A stretch of 64,000 nucleotides of DNA, taken from contig NZ_KE383842.1 of the NCBI RefSeq assembly GCF_000422465.1, positions 1,261,845 to 1,325,844 on the forward strand, read 5' to 3'. This document shows positions 44,066 to 53,073 of this stretch, one piece after another. The translations under genes were made by a program, and so were the position numbers. This stretch comes from Paenibacillus harenae DSM 16969 (GTDB lineage Bacteria > Bacillota > Bacilli > Paenibacillales > Paenibacillaceae). The stretch's first letter is position 1, and each line of letters begins with the position of its first letter. Below the pieces are notes generated by a model. The model made no database searches. It saw only the letters and a program-made list of their open reading frames with translations, and was not told where the DNA came from.

Positions 44066-44099
44066 AATAATAAGCATATGGCCAAGGCCACATGCTTAT
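44066..44099 (-). terminator. hairpin after korB
   Basis: ATAAGCATGTGGCC pairs with GGCCATATGCTTAT over a two-base loop, then TATTTT on the minus strand; separates korAB from pduL. Confidence 0.75.
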
Positions 44100-44107
44100 C
44101 ATATCAC

Positions 44108-44974
44108 TTATTTAAATTCGGCAACAAGTTTATTGAACTCGTCGGCGGTAATCATCATATCCTGCTTCGCCAAGCCTTCCGGCTTGAAGCCCGTAATAAG
44201 ATCCTCATAAGCTTTGCGCGCCGAATTTTGATAAATCAAGCCGGTCAGCATCCCGTTCGTTTCCATAATCTTGTTCATCGCAAGTACGCGGTTACTCGGG
44301 TCATAATCCGGGAATTGCTCCAGGTTCACGATATTTTCTTTGAACCAATCATATGTGTTAATTTTGTTGAAGGTTACGCAAGGGCTGAACACGTTGATAA
44401 GCGAGAAGCCTTCATGCCTAATGCCCTGTTCGATCAGGCTTGTAAGCTGCTTCAAATCGCTGGAGAACGATTGGGCAACGAAGGTAGCTCCGGCTGACAT
44501 CGCAATTTCAAGCGGAGACAGCGTCGATTCAATCGAGCCCTCCGGCGTTGATTTGGTTTTGAAGCCTTCCGCGCTTCGCGGTGAAGTCTGCCCCTTCGTC
44601 AAGCCGTAAATCTGATTATCCATAACGATATACGTGATATTCAAGTTACGGCGAATCGCATGGACGGTATGTCCCATTCCGATTGCAAAGCCGTCTCCGT
44701 CGCCGCCTGACGCGATTACGGTTAACTCGCGGTTTGCAAGCTTAACGCCTTGCGCGATAGGAAGCGCGCGTCCGTGAATACCGTGTAGGCCATATGCGTT
44801 AATGTAACCGGAGATCCGTCCGGAGCAGCCGATACCCGATACGACAGCAAGCTGTTCAGGCTCAAGTCCTACATTGGCAGCCGCGCGTTGAATAGCCGCT
44901 TGTATGGAGAAGTCGCCGCAGCCCGGACACCAGTTAGGCTTAACATTATTTCTAAACTCTTTGAACGTCGCCAT
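44108..44974 (-). CDS. korB: 2-oxoacid:ferredoxin oxidoreductase beta subunit (KorB)
   Basis: Thiamine-pyrophosphate-binding subunit of a two-subunit 2-oxoacid:ferredoxin oxidoreductase, most probably for 2-oxoglutarate. 288 residues with NWCPGCGDFSI near residue 14 (cluster ligands with later Cys), and the TPP motif GGDGDGFAIGMGHTVHAIRRN...DNQIYGLTKGQ. Its start lies 23 bases inside the 3' end of korA, so translation is coupled. Confidence 0.92.
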   Translation of the reverse strand: MATFKEFRNNVKPNWCPGCGDFSIQAAIQRAAANVGLEPEQLAVVSGIGCSGRISGYINAYGLHGIHGRALPIAQGVKLANRELTVIASGGDGDGFAIGMGHTVHAIRRNLNITYIVMDNQIYGLTKGQTSPRSAEGFKTKSTPEGSIESTLSPLEIAMSAGATFVAQSFSSDLKQLTSLIEQGIRHEGFSLINVFSPCVTFNKINTYDWFKENIVNLEQFPDYDPSNRVLAMNKIMETNGMLTGLIYQNSARKAYEDLITGFKPEGLAKQDMMITADEFNKLVAEFK

Positions 44975-46709
44975 TTAAACTCAACTCCTTACAAGCTTTG
45001 TGAATATCGGAAGGCAGGAACGGATTTCCGTCGTATTTCAACAGGCTTTCGATTTTTTCCGCAAAGCCGGCATGCATCTTGATCTGAGACGCAAGTTGAG
45101 CCGTAGCGTTATTCTCGATAACAAGTACTTGTTTGGCATGATGCAAATATGGAACCAGCAATTCCGTCGGGAACGGATGGATTTGGCGTATCGTCACATG
45201 ATTGGTCGTCACGCCTTCTTGCCCGAGCAATCTTCTCGCTTCGTCAATCGTGCCGCCCGTAGAACCCATGCCAATGAGCAGCAGTTCCGGTTTCTCGTGC
45301 GGAGCGTCAACGCGGATAGCGTCGCGAATGAACATGCCGTTCAGCTTCCCAAGACGCTTATCCATCATTTTCAAGCGGTTCACCGCGTTCTCGGATGGGC
45401 GTCCAACCTCGTCGTGCTCTACGCCTGTAACGTGGTGAAGCCCGCCCTTTTCACCCGGCAATACGCGCGGAGAAATGCCGTCTTCCGTAAGCTCATAACG
45501 CTTGAATAGATCATGGCCCTCTAGCGCAGGCGTATTTTGGACCAGCTTGCCCCGTTTGATTTCGATCTTGCCGTAATCAAGCGGCTCGCAGGACTGCTTG
45601 CCGAGCGACAGCTGCAAATCCGTCATCAGAATAACCGGCACTTGATACTCTTCGGCAAGGTTAAAGGATTCGATCGTATCATAGAAGCAGTCTTCAATCG
45701 ACGCCGGCGCTATGACGATCTTCGGAATTTCGCCGTGCGTTCCGTAGACCATTGCGTTCAGGTCGGATTGCTCTTGCTTTGTAGGCAGCCCCGTCGATGG
45801 ACCTCCGCGCTGCGTATTCACGATAACGAGAGGCGTCTCCGTCATTCCGGCTAAGCCGATCGCTTCCATCATGAGGGACAGACCGGGACCCGCTGATGCC
45901 GTCATTGTCCGAACGCCCGCATAGTTAGCGCCGATCGCCATCGTAACGGCGGCGATTTCATCCTCCGTTTGAACGACCGTTCCGCCAAATTTCGGAAGCT
46001 TCTTAATGAGGTATTCCATAATTTCCGAAGCCGGCGTGATCGGGTAGGCCGACATCAAGCGGCAGCCTGCCGCAATGGAGCCGAGACCAATCGCTTCGTT
46101 GCCGATCATGAACAGCTTTTGCTTGCCGTCAGCCGCATCCAGCTTGAACTCGTCAAGCGGTCCGCCTGCCTGCTCCAGAACGAATTCCGCGCCGCGTTTG
46201 ACGGCTTCGATATTTTTCTCAACGATCGCGGCGCCTTTACGCCCAAACTCCTCTTCCACCGCTTTGTTGAACACTTCGAGCGGCAGACCGAGCAGCCCCC
46301 AGGAAGCCCCGGAAGCGACCATGTTCTTCATTAGCGAGGTGCCAAGCTCTTCCGCCATAGACGTAATCGGAACGGCGAACAATCTCGCATCGATTCCCTC
46401 CGGAATCGCAGGATTGAACTTCGCGTCAGCAACGACGACTCCGCCCGGGCGCAATTCTCTCGCGTTCAGGTCGATGCTCTCTTGGTCGAATGCGACCAGA
46501 ATGTCCAAATCATCGGAAATCGCACGAATCGGCTTCGTGCTAATGCGGATTTTATTGTTTGTGTGCCCGCCCTTGATTCTTGAAGAAAAGTGACGATATC
46601 CATATAAATAATAGCCCAAACGATTAAGCGCCGTGGAAAAAATCCGGTCCGTGCTTTCGACGCCTTCTCCTTGTTGTCCCCCGATCTTCCAAGACAATTG
46701 ACTGATCAA
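44952..46709 (-). CDS. korA: 2-oxoacid:ferredoxin oxidoreductase alpha subunit (KorA)
   Basis: Alpha subunit with an N-terminal gamma-like domain (LSWKIGGQQGEGVEST) fused to the pyrimidine-binding domain (GNEAIGLGSIAAGCRLMSAYPITPASEIME), typical of KorA/VorB-like proteins that lack a separate gamma subunit. The complex gives succinyl-CoA and reduced ferredoxin from 2-oxoglutarate. I prefer the TTG at 46709: GAGGAG lies nine bases before it, while the ATG three codons upstream directly abuts that site. This gives 585 residues and the family-like start MISQLSWK. Confidence 0.92.
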   Translation of the reverse strand: MISQLSWKIGGQQGEGVESTDRIFSTALNRLGYYLYGYRHFSSRIKGGHTNNKIRISTKPIRAISDDLDILVAFDQESIDLNARELRPGGVVVADAKFNPAIPEGIDARLFAVPITSMAEELGTSLMKNMVASGASWGLLGLPLEVFNKAVEEEFGRKGAAIVEKNIEAVKRGAEFVLEQAGGPLDEFKLDAADGKQKLFMIGNEAIGLGSIAAGCRLMSAYPITPASEIMEYLIKKLPKFGGTVVQTEDEIAAVTMAIGANYAGVRTMTASAGPGLSLMMEAIGLAGMTETPLVIVNTQRGGPSTGLPTKQEQSDLNAMVYGTHGEIPKIVIAPASIEDCFYDTIESFNLAEEYQVPVILMTDLQLSLGKQSCEPLDYGKIEIKRGKLVQNTPALEGHDLFKRYELTEDGISPRVLPGEKGGLHHVTGVEHDEVGRPSENAVNRLKMMDKRLGKLNGMFIRDAIRVDAPHEKPELLLIGMGSTGGTIDEARRLLGQEGVTTNHVTIRQIHPFPTELLVPYLHHAKQVLVIENNATAQLASQIKMHAGFAEKIESLLKYDGNPFLPSDIHKACKELSLNGDVQRV

Positions 46710-46762
46710 AATGCCCATCTCCTCTTTTTCTAGAACGTGCAAATATTCGACAACATCAAACA

Positions 46763-46792
46763 ATTATATAATAGAAGTAATAATAGTCACAA
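46763..46792 (-). promoter_or_regulatory. promoter of korAB
   Basis: TTGTGA and TATAAT, 18 bases apart, on the minus strand, about 50 bases before korA. Confidence 0.55.
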
Positions 46793-46824
46793 CAAGTTTA
46801 AGGTGCATTTCCCTAAAAATCAAG

Positions 46825-46840
46825 ATGTAAACGCTTAAAT
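46825..46840 (-). promoter_or_regulatory. near-consensus cre (CcpA) site upstream of korAB
   Basis: ATGTAAACGCTTAAAT fits the Bacillus cre pattern WTGNNARCGNWWWCAW except for one A in place of the conserved C near the 3' end. It lies about 35 bases upstream of the korA -35 box. Confidence 0.4.
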
Positions 46841-46893
46841 GAAGTATAGTTTGTTTCGATTGAATTCATATCGGAAATAGATAGGACTGGCTT

Positions 46894-47835
46894 TCATTCA
46901 TTAGGCAGCTGCATGCTTAGAAACCGGAGCGCGTTTCCGGAAAGAAATTGTTCCGTCTGACTCGCTGTATAATGCTTTAGAAGCGCTTCTCGAAGATTCG
47001 CTACCTCCGCCGGATGGGTCAGATCCTTGATATAACGATCGATGCCGTCGAAGTCGGAGCCCAGCATAATATGGTCTTCTCCGCCAAGCGCGCAAATATG
47101 CTCGATATGTAATAACAGGTCCTGAACCGTTACGACTTCCTCTTTGGACACAAACCATGGCACATAGGTGATTCCGATCATTCCCTGCATCCCGATAATC
47201 CGCCTGATCTGCTCGTCGTTCAAGTTCCTCGGATGATCGCAAATCGCTCTCGCGTTGGAATGAGAGGCGATAACCGGCTTCGCCGTGAGGTCCGCCACAT
47301 CCCAGAAGGCTTGCTCGGATAAGTGCGATACATCAACCAGTATACCCAATTTATTGCATTCTTTAACAAATAATCGGCCTTTTTCCGTTAATCCCCCGCC
47401 GCGCGGTTCCATTGCGCCGTCTGCCGCCCAATTTGGATGATTCCAGGTGAGGCCGGCGGCACGGATTCCTAACTGATGCATCGTTCGGAGAAGAGGTGTC
47501 TGACCTTGAAGCCCGTCAACGCCTTCCAAAGATAACAGCGCTCCAATTTTATCGTCCCTTACGCATGCCTCCAAGTCCTTGGCCGACTTGACCCAAACCA
47601 TCTCATCGCAGGAGAGGACATATTGATGAAAGCGGTCCAGGCTCTCCAGAATCGGCTCTAAACGTCCGTTCATCGATTGCGGAATATAGATGGCAAAAGT
47701 CTGCAGGATCGTTTCTGATGCCTTCAAACGCTCATAGGTCACGTCCAGTGCGCCTGCTTTGCCGTTCTGAAAGGTTAATCTTTCGTCAAGCAGCAATTTG
47801 CACAGCACATCACAATGAAAGTCCACGATTTTCAC
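46894..47835 (-). CDS. membrane-dipeptidase-like (peptidase M19) protein
   Basis: Renal-dipeptidase family zinc enzyme of 313 residues when started at the GTG at 47835 (GAGGTGA upstream); the longer open frame adds a basic stretch without a ribosome-binding site. Metal-binding motifs are DFHCDV near the N-terminus, the Glu in LSLEGVDGL, His in DVSHLSEQAFW and HSNARAICDHPRN; GSDFDGID is near the C-terminus. No signal peptide, so it is probably cytosolic, acting on dipeptides with D- or L-residues. It precedes korAB on the same strand. Confidence 0.9.
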   Translation of the reverse strand: MKIVDFHCDVLCKLLLDERLTFQNGKAGALDVTYERLKASETILQTFAIYIPQSMNGRLEPILESLDRFHQYVLSCDEMVWVKSAKDLEACVRDDKIGALLSLEGVDGLQGQTPLLRTMHQLGIRAAGLTWNHPNWAADGAMEPRGGGLTEKGRLFVKECNKLGILVDVSHLSEQAFWDVADLTAKPVIASHSNARAICDHPRNLNDEQIRRIIGMQGMIGITYVPWFVSKEEVVTVQDLLLHIEHICALGGEDHIMLGSDFDGIDRYIKDLTHPAEVANLREALLKHYTASQTEQFLSGNALRFLSMQLPNE

Positions 47836-47923
47836 TCTCTCACCTCGACGTCTTTTTTTAATTCTAAGAAGCTGTAGGCGCACAGACAATGACGCCCGAT
47901 AGGCGTGTATGCATGCTCGCAGC

Positions 47924-47950
47924 AAAAAACCTGTCTACGTCGTAAACAGG
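47924..47950 (-). terminator. terminator after spoVS
   Basis: CCTGT, loop, ACAGG followed by six T on the minus strand, about 55 bases beyond the spoVS stop. Confidence 0.75.
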
Positions 47951-48004
47951 CGATTAGTTACCGTATGCTTTCCGCTACTCCCCGCCATTGATTACGGCTA
48001 ACAG

Positions 48005-48265
48005 CTACCGGGGCTCTACAATTAATTTGATTGCTGTACGATCCTCTCCGTCAATCACGATGTCCGTAAAGGCTGGAATGCAAATTAAATCCACCCCGCT
48101 GGGAGCGACAAACCCGCGTGCAATCGCAACAGCCTTGATTGCCTGGTTTAGCGCGCCAGCTCCAATGGCTTGCAGCTCTGCGCCGCCGCGTTCACGAAGA
48201 ACGCCGGCAAGCGCACCTGCAACGGAATTTGGATTGGATTTTGCTGAAACTTTTAATACATCCAT
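48005..48265 (-). CDS. spoVS: stage V sporulation protein S
   Basis: Exactly 86 residues, the size of SpoVS, starting MDVLKVSAKSNPNSVAGALAG behind AGGGGAGG. SpoVS is an Alba-fold protein needed for spore coat and septation steps. It follows rny and ymdB as in Bacillus, and a sigma-H-type promoter directly precedes it, so it can be expressed separately at the onset of sporulation. Confidence 0.97.
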   Translation of the reverse strand: MDVLKVSAKSNPNSVAGALAGVLRERGGAELQAIGAGALNQAIKAVAIARGFVAPSGVDLICIPAFTDIVIDGEDRTAIKLIVEPR

Positions 48266-48313
48266 AAAAAAGAACCTCCCCTTGGACTGTTGGATGGATT
48301 CCACTTTTAAATA

Positions 48314-48342
48314 GTATTCGAGAGAGGTTAAAAAATTCCTGC
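48314..48342 (-). promoter_or_regulatory. sigma-H-type promoter of spoVS
   Basis: On the minus strand GCAGGAATT (-35, consensus RnAGGAwww) and CGAAT (-10, consensus GAAT) with about 11-12 bases between; sigma-H controls spoVS in Bacillus. Confidence 0.6.
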
Positions 48343-48403
48343 TTTATTCCCGCTAATTAACGGACTGTTCTGAATTGTCGGAAATTTTCAAATGTTTAAT
48401 GCG

Positions 48404-49198
48404 TTACATAAGCAGCCATTCATCTTCCGTAAGGCGAATTTTCTCGATCTTACGGGCTTGCCCAGTCGCATCGTCCAGTTGAACGGATATCGCATGCAAA
48501 TGCCATTTCCCTTCGTCGACGACAAAACGGACCGGGAGCTGTGTAATGAATTTATGCAAAACCGCATTTCTTTCCATCCCCAGCACGCCTTCCTTCGGTC
48601 CGACCATTCCGACATCCGTAATATATGCCGTTCCGCCAGGCAGGATCGTATCATCATTTGTCTGCACATGCGTATGCGTCCCAAGTACGATCGATGCCCG
48701 GCCGTCAAGGTGCCAGCCCATTGCGATTTTCTCCGACGTCGCCTCTGCATGAAAGTCTACGAGTATATGGTTGGTCTTCCCGCTTGCTTCTTCAATGAGC
48801 TCATCGGCTTTGCGGAAAGGACAGTCGATCGGCGGCAGGAACGTACGACCCTGCAGGTTGATAATGGCAAGCTGCTTGCCGTTCGCTTTGATGAAGGCCA
48901 TGCCTTGTCCAGGCGCGCCGGGCGCATAGTTCGCCGGGCGAACTATGCGTTGCTCCTCGTCAATCCATTCAAAAATATCTTTATTATCCCACGTATGGTT
49001 GCCCATAGTAATGCCATGGACGCCCCATTCGAAAAATTCCTTAGCGATCGTTGCCGTAATTCCTCTTCCGGCAGCCGCATTCTCGCCGTTGGCGATAATA
49101 ATATGCGGATTATATTTGCTCTTAAGGGCCGGCAGTACGCGTTTCAACGCGCTTCTGCCCACATTTCCTACGATGTCGCCGATAAATAATACGTTCAT
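48404..49198 (-). CDS. ymdB: YmdB 2',3'-cyclic-nucleotide phosphodiesterase
   Basis: A 264-residue metallophosphoesterase. Metal-binding motifs are GDIVGNVGR (8-15), ANGENAAAGRG, MGNHTWD and DFHAEATSEK with GTHTHVQTND. In Bacillus YmdB hydrolyses 2',3'-cyclic nucleotides and affects the choice between motility and biofilm. Encoded right after rny, as in Bacillus, with a hairpin in between. Confidence 0.95.
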   Translation of the reverse strand: MNVLFIGDIVGNVGRSALKRVLPALKSKYNPHIIIANGENAAAGRGITATIAKEFFEWGVHGITMGNHTWDNKDIFEWIDEEQRIVRPANYAPGAPGQGMAFIKANGKQLAIINLQGRTFLPPIDCPFRKADELIEEASGKTNHILVDFHAEATSEKIAMGWHLDGRASIVLGTHTHVQTNDDTILPGGTAYITDVGMVGPKEGVLGMERNAVLHKFITQLPVRFVVDEGKWHLHAISVQLDDATGQARKIEKIRLTEDEWLLM

Positions 49199-49232
49199 GC
49201 TCCTACACTTCCTTTATGTACGCTTTCAGACA

Positions 49233-49261
49233 GAAAAGTGGCTGACAAGCAGCCACTTTTC
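49233..49261 (-). terminator. hairpin between rny and ymdB
   Basis: GAAAAGTGGCTG, five-base loop, CAGCCACTTTTC, a perfect 12-pair stem. No U run follows on the minus strand, so it may act as an attenuator or processing/stability element. Confidence 0.6.
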
Positions 49262-49287
49262 CGCAATGCATATGAGATTGATTGTTT

Positions 49288-50832
49288 TTATTTCGCATAT
49301 TCAACCGCACGGGTTTCCCGAATAACGGTAACCTTGATGTGACCCGGGTAATCGAGCTCGCTCTCGATTTTCTTCGTAATATCGCGAGCAAGACGGAAAG
49401 CCTCCGTATCGTCGATCTTATCCGGCTGAACCATAACGCGGACTTCGCGTCCGGCCTGGATCGCGTAGGATTTCTCCACTCCGTCAAACGATTCGGAAAT
49501 ATCCTCGAGCTTTTCCAGTCGTTTAATGTAAGTTTCGAGCGTCTCGCGACGCGCTCCCGGCCGTGCTGCCGACAATGCGTCGGCTGCTCCTACCAGCATA
49601 GCAATGACGGAAGTTGCTTCCGTATCGCCGTGATGGGATGCAATACTGTTGATGACAACAGGATGCTCCTTGTACTTCTTCGCAAGCTCAACGCCAATTT
49701 CAACGTGTGAGCCCTCCACCTCATGATCCAGCGCTTTGCCGATATCATGCAGCAATCCGGCACGCTTCGCCAGCGTAATATCCTCGCCAAGCTCCGCCGC
49801 CATCAAGCCGGTCAGGTAAGCAACCTCCATGGAGTGCTTCAGTACGTTCTGACCATAGCTCGTCCGGTATTTCAATCGTCCTAAAATCTTGATTAAATCC
49901 GGATGCAAGCCGTGTACTCCCACCTCGAAGGTTGCCTGCTCTCCGTATTCACGGATGCGCTCATCAACTTCCTTGCGAGATTTCTCAACCATTTCTTCAA
50001 TGCGGGCAGGATGGATACGACCGTCAGCCACAAGCTTCTCTAAAGATGTGCGGGCAATTTCGCGTCTAATCGGGTCGAACCCAGACAAAATGACCGCTTC
50101 CGGTGTATCGTCGATGATTAGATCGATACCGGTCAATGTTTCCAAGGCACGGATATTTCGGCCTTCACGCCCGATAATGCGGCCTTTCATTTCTTCATTA
50201 GGCAAAGTGACAACGGATACCGTCGTCTCCGCCACATGATCCGCCGCACAGCGTTGAATAGCTAACGAAATGATGTCGCGTGCTTTCTTGTCGGCCTCTT
50301 CTTTCGCTTGCTGCTCGATCTCTTTAATCATTTGTGCTGTTTCATGCCGTACTTCTTGCTCAACATTGGATAAAATAATCGATTTCGCGTCTTCCATCGT
50401 CAAGCTGGATATTCGCTCCAGCTCGCTAAGCTGCTGCTTATAGATGGAATCAATCTGCTCTTGCGTTTCATCGATCCGTTTTTCTTTGTTGGCAACTGAT
50501 TCTTCTTTGCGTTCTAACGCTTCTAGCTTTTTATCCAACGACTCCTCTTTTTGGAGCAAACGTCTTTCCTGACGTTGAGCCTCGTTGCGACGCTCACGAA
50601 TGTCTCTCTCGGCTTCGGAACGAAGTTTGTGGACTTCATCTTTTGCCTCTAGCACAGTTTCTTTCTTCTGAGCCTCTGCTTCCTTCTTCGCGTTCTCAAC
50701 GATTTGGACGGCAGCCTGCTCAGCACTCGAAATTTTCGCCTCGGCAATCGACTTTCGAATAAAATAACCAATCCCAAAGAAAATTGCGCCAACAAAGAGA
50801 CAGATCAAGATCCAAATAACTTCACTAGGCAT
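49288..50832 (-). CDS. rny: ribonuclease Y
   Basis: Main endonuclease initiating mRNA decay in many Firmicutes. 514 residues from the ATG at 50832 behind AAGGAGGTG. One N-terminal membrane helix (about 5-25), a long coiled coil (about 30-200, rich in Glu/Lys/Arg), a KH domain ([19 protein letters not shown]) and an HD domain ([17 protein letters not shown]), then the C-terminal region. Together with RicA, also in this window, it is part of the Y-complex-modulated RNA processing pathway. Confidence 0.97.
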   Translation of the reverse strand: MPSEVIWILICLFVGAIFFGIGYFIRKSIAEAKISSAEQAAVQIVENAKKEAEAQKKETVLEAKDEVHKLRSEAERDIRERRNEAQRQERRLLQKEESLDKKLEALERKEESVANKEKRIDETQEQIDSIYKQQLSELERISSLTMEDAKSIILSNVEQEVRHETAQMIKEIEQQAKEEADKKARDIISLAIQRCAADHVAETTVSVVTLPNEEMKGRIIGREGRNIRALETLTGIDLIIDDTPEAVILSGFDPIRREIARTSLEKLVADGRIHPARIEEMVEKSRKEVDERIREYGEQATFEVGVHGLHPDLIKILGRLKYRTSYGQNVLKHSMEVAYLTGLMAAELGEDITLAKRAGLLHDIGKALDHEVEGSHVEIGVELAKKYKEHPVVINSIASHHGDTEATSVIAMLVGAADALSAARPGARRETLETYIKRLEKLEDISESFDGVEKSYAIQAGREVRVMVQPDKIDDTEAFRLARDITKKIESELDYPGHIKVTVIRETRAVEYAK

Positions 50833-51013
50833 CTTGTTCACCTCCTTGCTGCATACCAAGGCATGGCTTGGGATGTTATTAGGTTTTCAACCGGTTTCCA
50901 TACCGTTTCAACAATTACTGAATTTGACGAAAATGATCGTTTCGAATCAACTTTTGGAAGGAAAATTGATTCAAAGTAGAAGGAATACAACCTCATTTTA
51001 TCTTTTCATAAAA

Positions 51014-51718
51014 TCAATTGTCAAGCAAAAGCCCGTCATCCTCATCGAATAAGTCTGCTTCGCCGTTTGAAACGGCAAGCTTCACCGCTTCCCTAACGAT
51101 ATCTCCTGGAAACCCTCTGCGCATCAAATATCCCATAAGCTTCCGCTTTCTATCCGCCGTTTCCCCTTTGAGGGTACGCCATTTCTTCTCGGCTGCCGAT
51201 GTCGCCGCGGCCAGCTCTGCCTCCCGGCCCAATGCATCGGCTGCTTTGGCGGCTGCTTGCTTCGATACCCCCCGCTGCTGAAGCTCCTGCTTGATCCAAA
51301 GTCTTCCTTTCAAGCCGTTTCTCAAACGGCCGGCAGCGAATTGAAGCGCATATTGTTCATCATCCACAATATGCTCTCTTTCTAAACGGTCCAGAGCATA
51401 TTGAATATTTTGTTCTTCAAATAGTTTACGTGTCAAGTAGAGTTGGATTTGTTTCCTTGTTCTCGGTTTTGCCCCCAAATAGGCTATCGCAAGCGCGTAG
51501 GCGCGATATCTCTCGTCGTCCGTGCGTATATCCTCGATTTCTTCCACTGACAGTTCGCGCCCTTTCATCAGCCGGTAACGGATCAAGATATCCTCGTGCA
51601 CCGATAACAAGGGCTCTTCCGTCTCCGCGTACAAATGATACAGCTTCCGTTCCTTCTTATCCTGACGGATCGATAAAATCATCCTTAAACCAGTTTCGTT
51701 CGATTCGATTAGTCCCAC
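51014..51718 (-). CDS. recX: regulatory protein RecX
   Basis: RecX limits RecA filament growth or activity. 234 residues when started at the GTG at 51718, which has AAGGA seven bases upstream; the longer reading begins inside a strong hairpin. Features: three-helix repeats with LAYLGAKPRTRKQI, FAAGRLRNGLKGRLWIKQEL and MGYLMRRGFPGDIVREAV. It is the second gene of the recA-recX unit. Confidence 0.9.
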   Translation of the reverse strand: MGLIESNETGLRMILSIRQDKKERKLYHLYAETEEPLLSVHEDILIRYRLMKGRELSVEEIEDIRTDDERYRAYALAIAYLGAKPRTRKQIQLYLTRKLFEEQNIQYALDRLEREHIVDDEQYALQFAAGRLRNGLKGRLWIKQELQQRGVSKQAAAKAADALGREAELAAATSAAEKKWRTLKGETADRKRKLMGYLMRRGFPGDIVREAVKLAVSNGEADLFDEDDGLLLDN

Positions 51719-51736
51719 CCCGAATTCCTTCGTAAA

Positions 51737-51775
51737 CACAGCTTCGCCGTCCCGAGCGGGGACGGCGAAGCTGTG
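51737..51775 (-). terminator. 17-pair hairpin between recA and recX
   Basis: CACAGCTTCGCCGTCCC and its exact complement across a five-base loop. Only UUU follows on the minus strand, so partial termination is more likely than full. Confidence 0.7.
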
Positions 51776-51802
51776 AATTGCTATTTCAAATCGTCATCAC
51801 GA

Positions 51803-52855
51803 TTAGTTCAAATCCTCGAACTCTTCGTCTTCCTCTTCATCTGCCTTAAAATTCGCTTGCGACGCAGCTGCGGATAAGTTGCTTTGCTCGCGGATTTGCT
51901 TCTCGATCGTTCCGGCGATTTCCGAATGATCCTTCAAAAACTGCTTCGCATTTTCCCGGCCTTGGCCAAGACGTTCGCCTTCGTAGGAGAACCAAGCTCC
52001 GCTCTTCTGTACGATATCCATTTCGACGCCGATGTCGATCAGGCTTCCCTCCCTGGAAATCCCTTCGCCGTACATGATATCAATTTCCGCTTGTTTAAAT
52101 GGAGGGGCTACCTTGTTCTTAACGACCTTGATCCTTGTGCGGTTACCGACCATGTCGTTACCCTGCTTTAAGGTCTCCACGCGGCGAACGTCGAGGCGCA
52201 CGCTGGAGTAGAACTTCAATGCGCGTCCGCCCGGGGTAGTCTCGGGATTCCCGAACATAACGCCAACCTTCTCACGCAGCTGATTGATGAAAATTGCGAT
52301 TGTCTTCGACTTCGAAATGGCCCCCGATAGCTTCCGCAGCGCCTGAGACATCAAACGGGCTTGGAGACCTACATGGGAATCGCCCATATCGCCTTCGATT
52401 TCGGCTTTCGGTACGAGTGCCGCAACGGAGTCAATAACGATGATGTCGACTGCGCCGCTCCGTACAAGCGCTTCTGCGATTTCCAGCGCTTGCTCGCCCG
52501 TATCCGGTTGGGATAAGAGCAATTCGTCAATATTGACGCCCAGCTTGCTGGCATAAAGCGGATCAAGCGCATGCTCCGCATCGATAAATGCAGCTTGTCC
52601 TCCGATACGTTGCGTTTCCGCTATAGCGTGTAAAGCAACCGTTGTTTTACCGGATGATTCAGGACCGTATACTTCAATTACGCGTCCGCGCGGCAAGCCG
52701 CCGATTCCTAACGCGATATCTAGAGCAAGCGAGCCGCTAGGCACGGTCTCTACCTGCATGTGTGTGGATTCACCTAATTTCATGATGGAGCCTTTACCAA
52801 ATTGCTTCTCAATTTGACGTAAAGCCATTTCTAACGCAGCGCGACGATCCGACAA
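51803..52855 (-). CDS. recA: recombinase RecA
   Basis: Strand-exchange ATPase of 350 residues. I take the TTG at 52855, giving the family-typical start [27 protein letters not shown] precedes it, and an in-frame ATG pair seven codons upstream would add an atypical tail. Walker A is GPESSGKTT near residue 65; L2 loop [22 protein letters not shown] is intact; the C-terminus is acidic ([11 protein letters not shown]). A sigma-A promoter and a LexA box lie upstream. Confidence 0.98.
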   Translation of the reverse strand: MSDRRAALEMALRQIEKQFGKGSIMKLGESTHMQVETVPSGSLALDIALGIGGLPRGRVIEVYGPESSGKTTVALHAIAETQRIGGQAAFIDAEHALDPLYASKLGVNIDELLLSQPDTGEQALEIAEALVRSGAVDIIVIDSVAALVPKAEIEGDMGDSHVGLQARLMSQALRKLSGAISKSKTIAIFINQLREKVGVMFGNPETTPGGRALKFYSSVRLDVRRVETLKQGNDMVGNRTRIKVVKNKVAPPFKQAEIDIMYGEGISREGSLIDIGVEMDIVQKSGAWFSYEGERLGQGRENAKQFLKDHSEIAGTIEKQIREQSNLSAAASQANFKADEEEDEEFEDLN

Positions 52856-52886
52856 GAAATTCACATCCTTCATCATTTATAATGTA

Positions 52887-52915
52887 ATGATAACTCTTTT
52901 CCGACGGGTTGCCAA
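52887..52915 (-). promoter_or_regulatory. recA promoter
   Basis: TTGGCA and TATCAT with 17 bases between, on the minus strand, just downstream of the LexA box. Confidence 0.65.
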
Positions 52916-52925
52916 GCATTTTTTT

Positions 52926-52939
52926 CGAACATACATTCG
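52926..52939. promoter_or_regulatory. LexA (SOS) box upstream of recA
   Basis: CGAACATACATTCG matches the Firmicute SOS box CGAACrnryGTTCG except at one base (A for G in GTTC). It lies about ten bases upstream of the recA -35 element. Confidence 0.75.
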
Positions 52940-52968
52940 TCTTTTTCTCCCCCCCTCCATAAATGGAC

Positions 52969-53005
52969 ATAAAAAAACCGCAGCAAGGTATTCTTCGCTA
53001 CGGTT
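52969..53005 (-). terminator. terminator after cinA
   Basis: AACCGTAGC and GCTGCGGTT around a 12-base loop, then seven T on the minus strand; isolates recA from the cinA transcript. Confidence 0.88.
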
Positions 53006-53073
53006 CTTCCGATAACTATTTACAATTATAGTGATCCGAGCATCAATTGACAATCTTTTTTTGGTCCGGCTGA

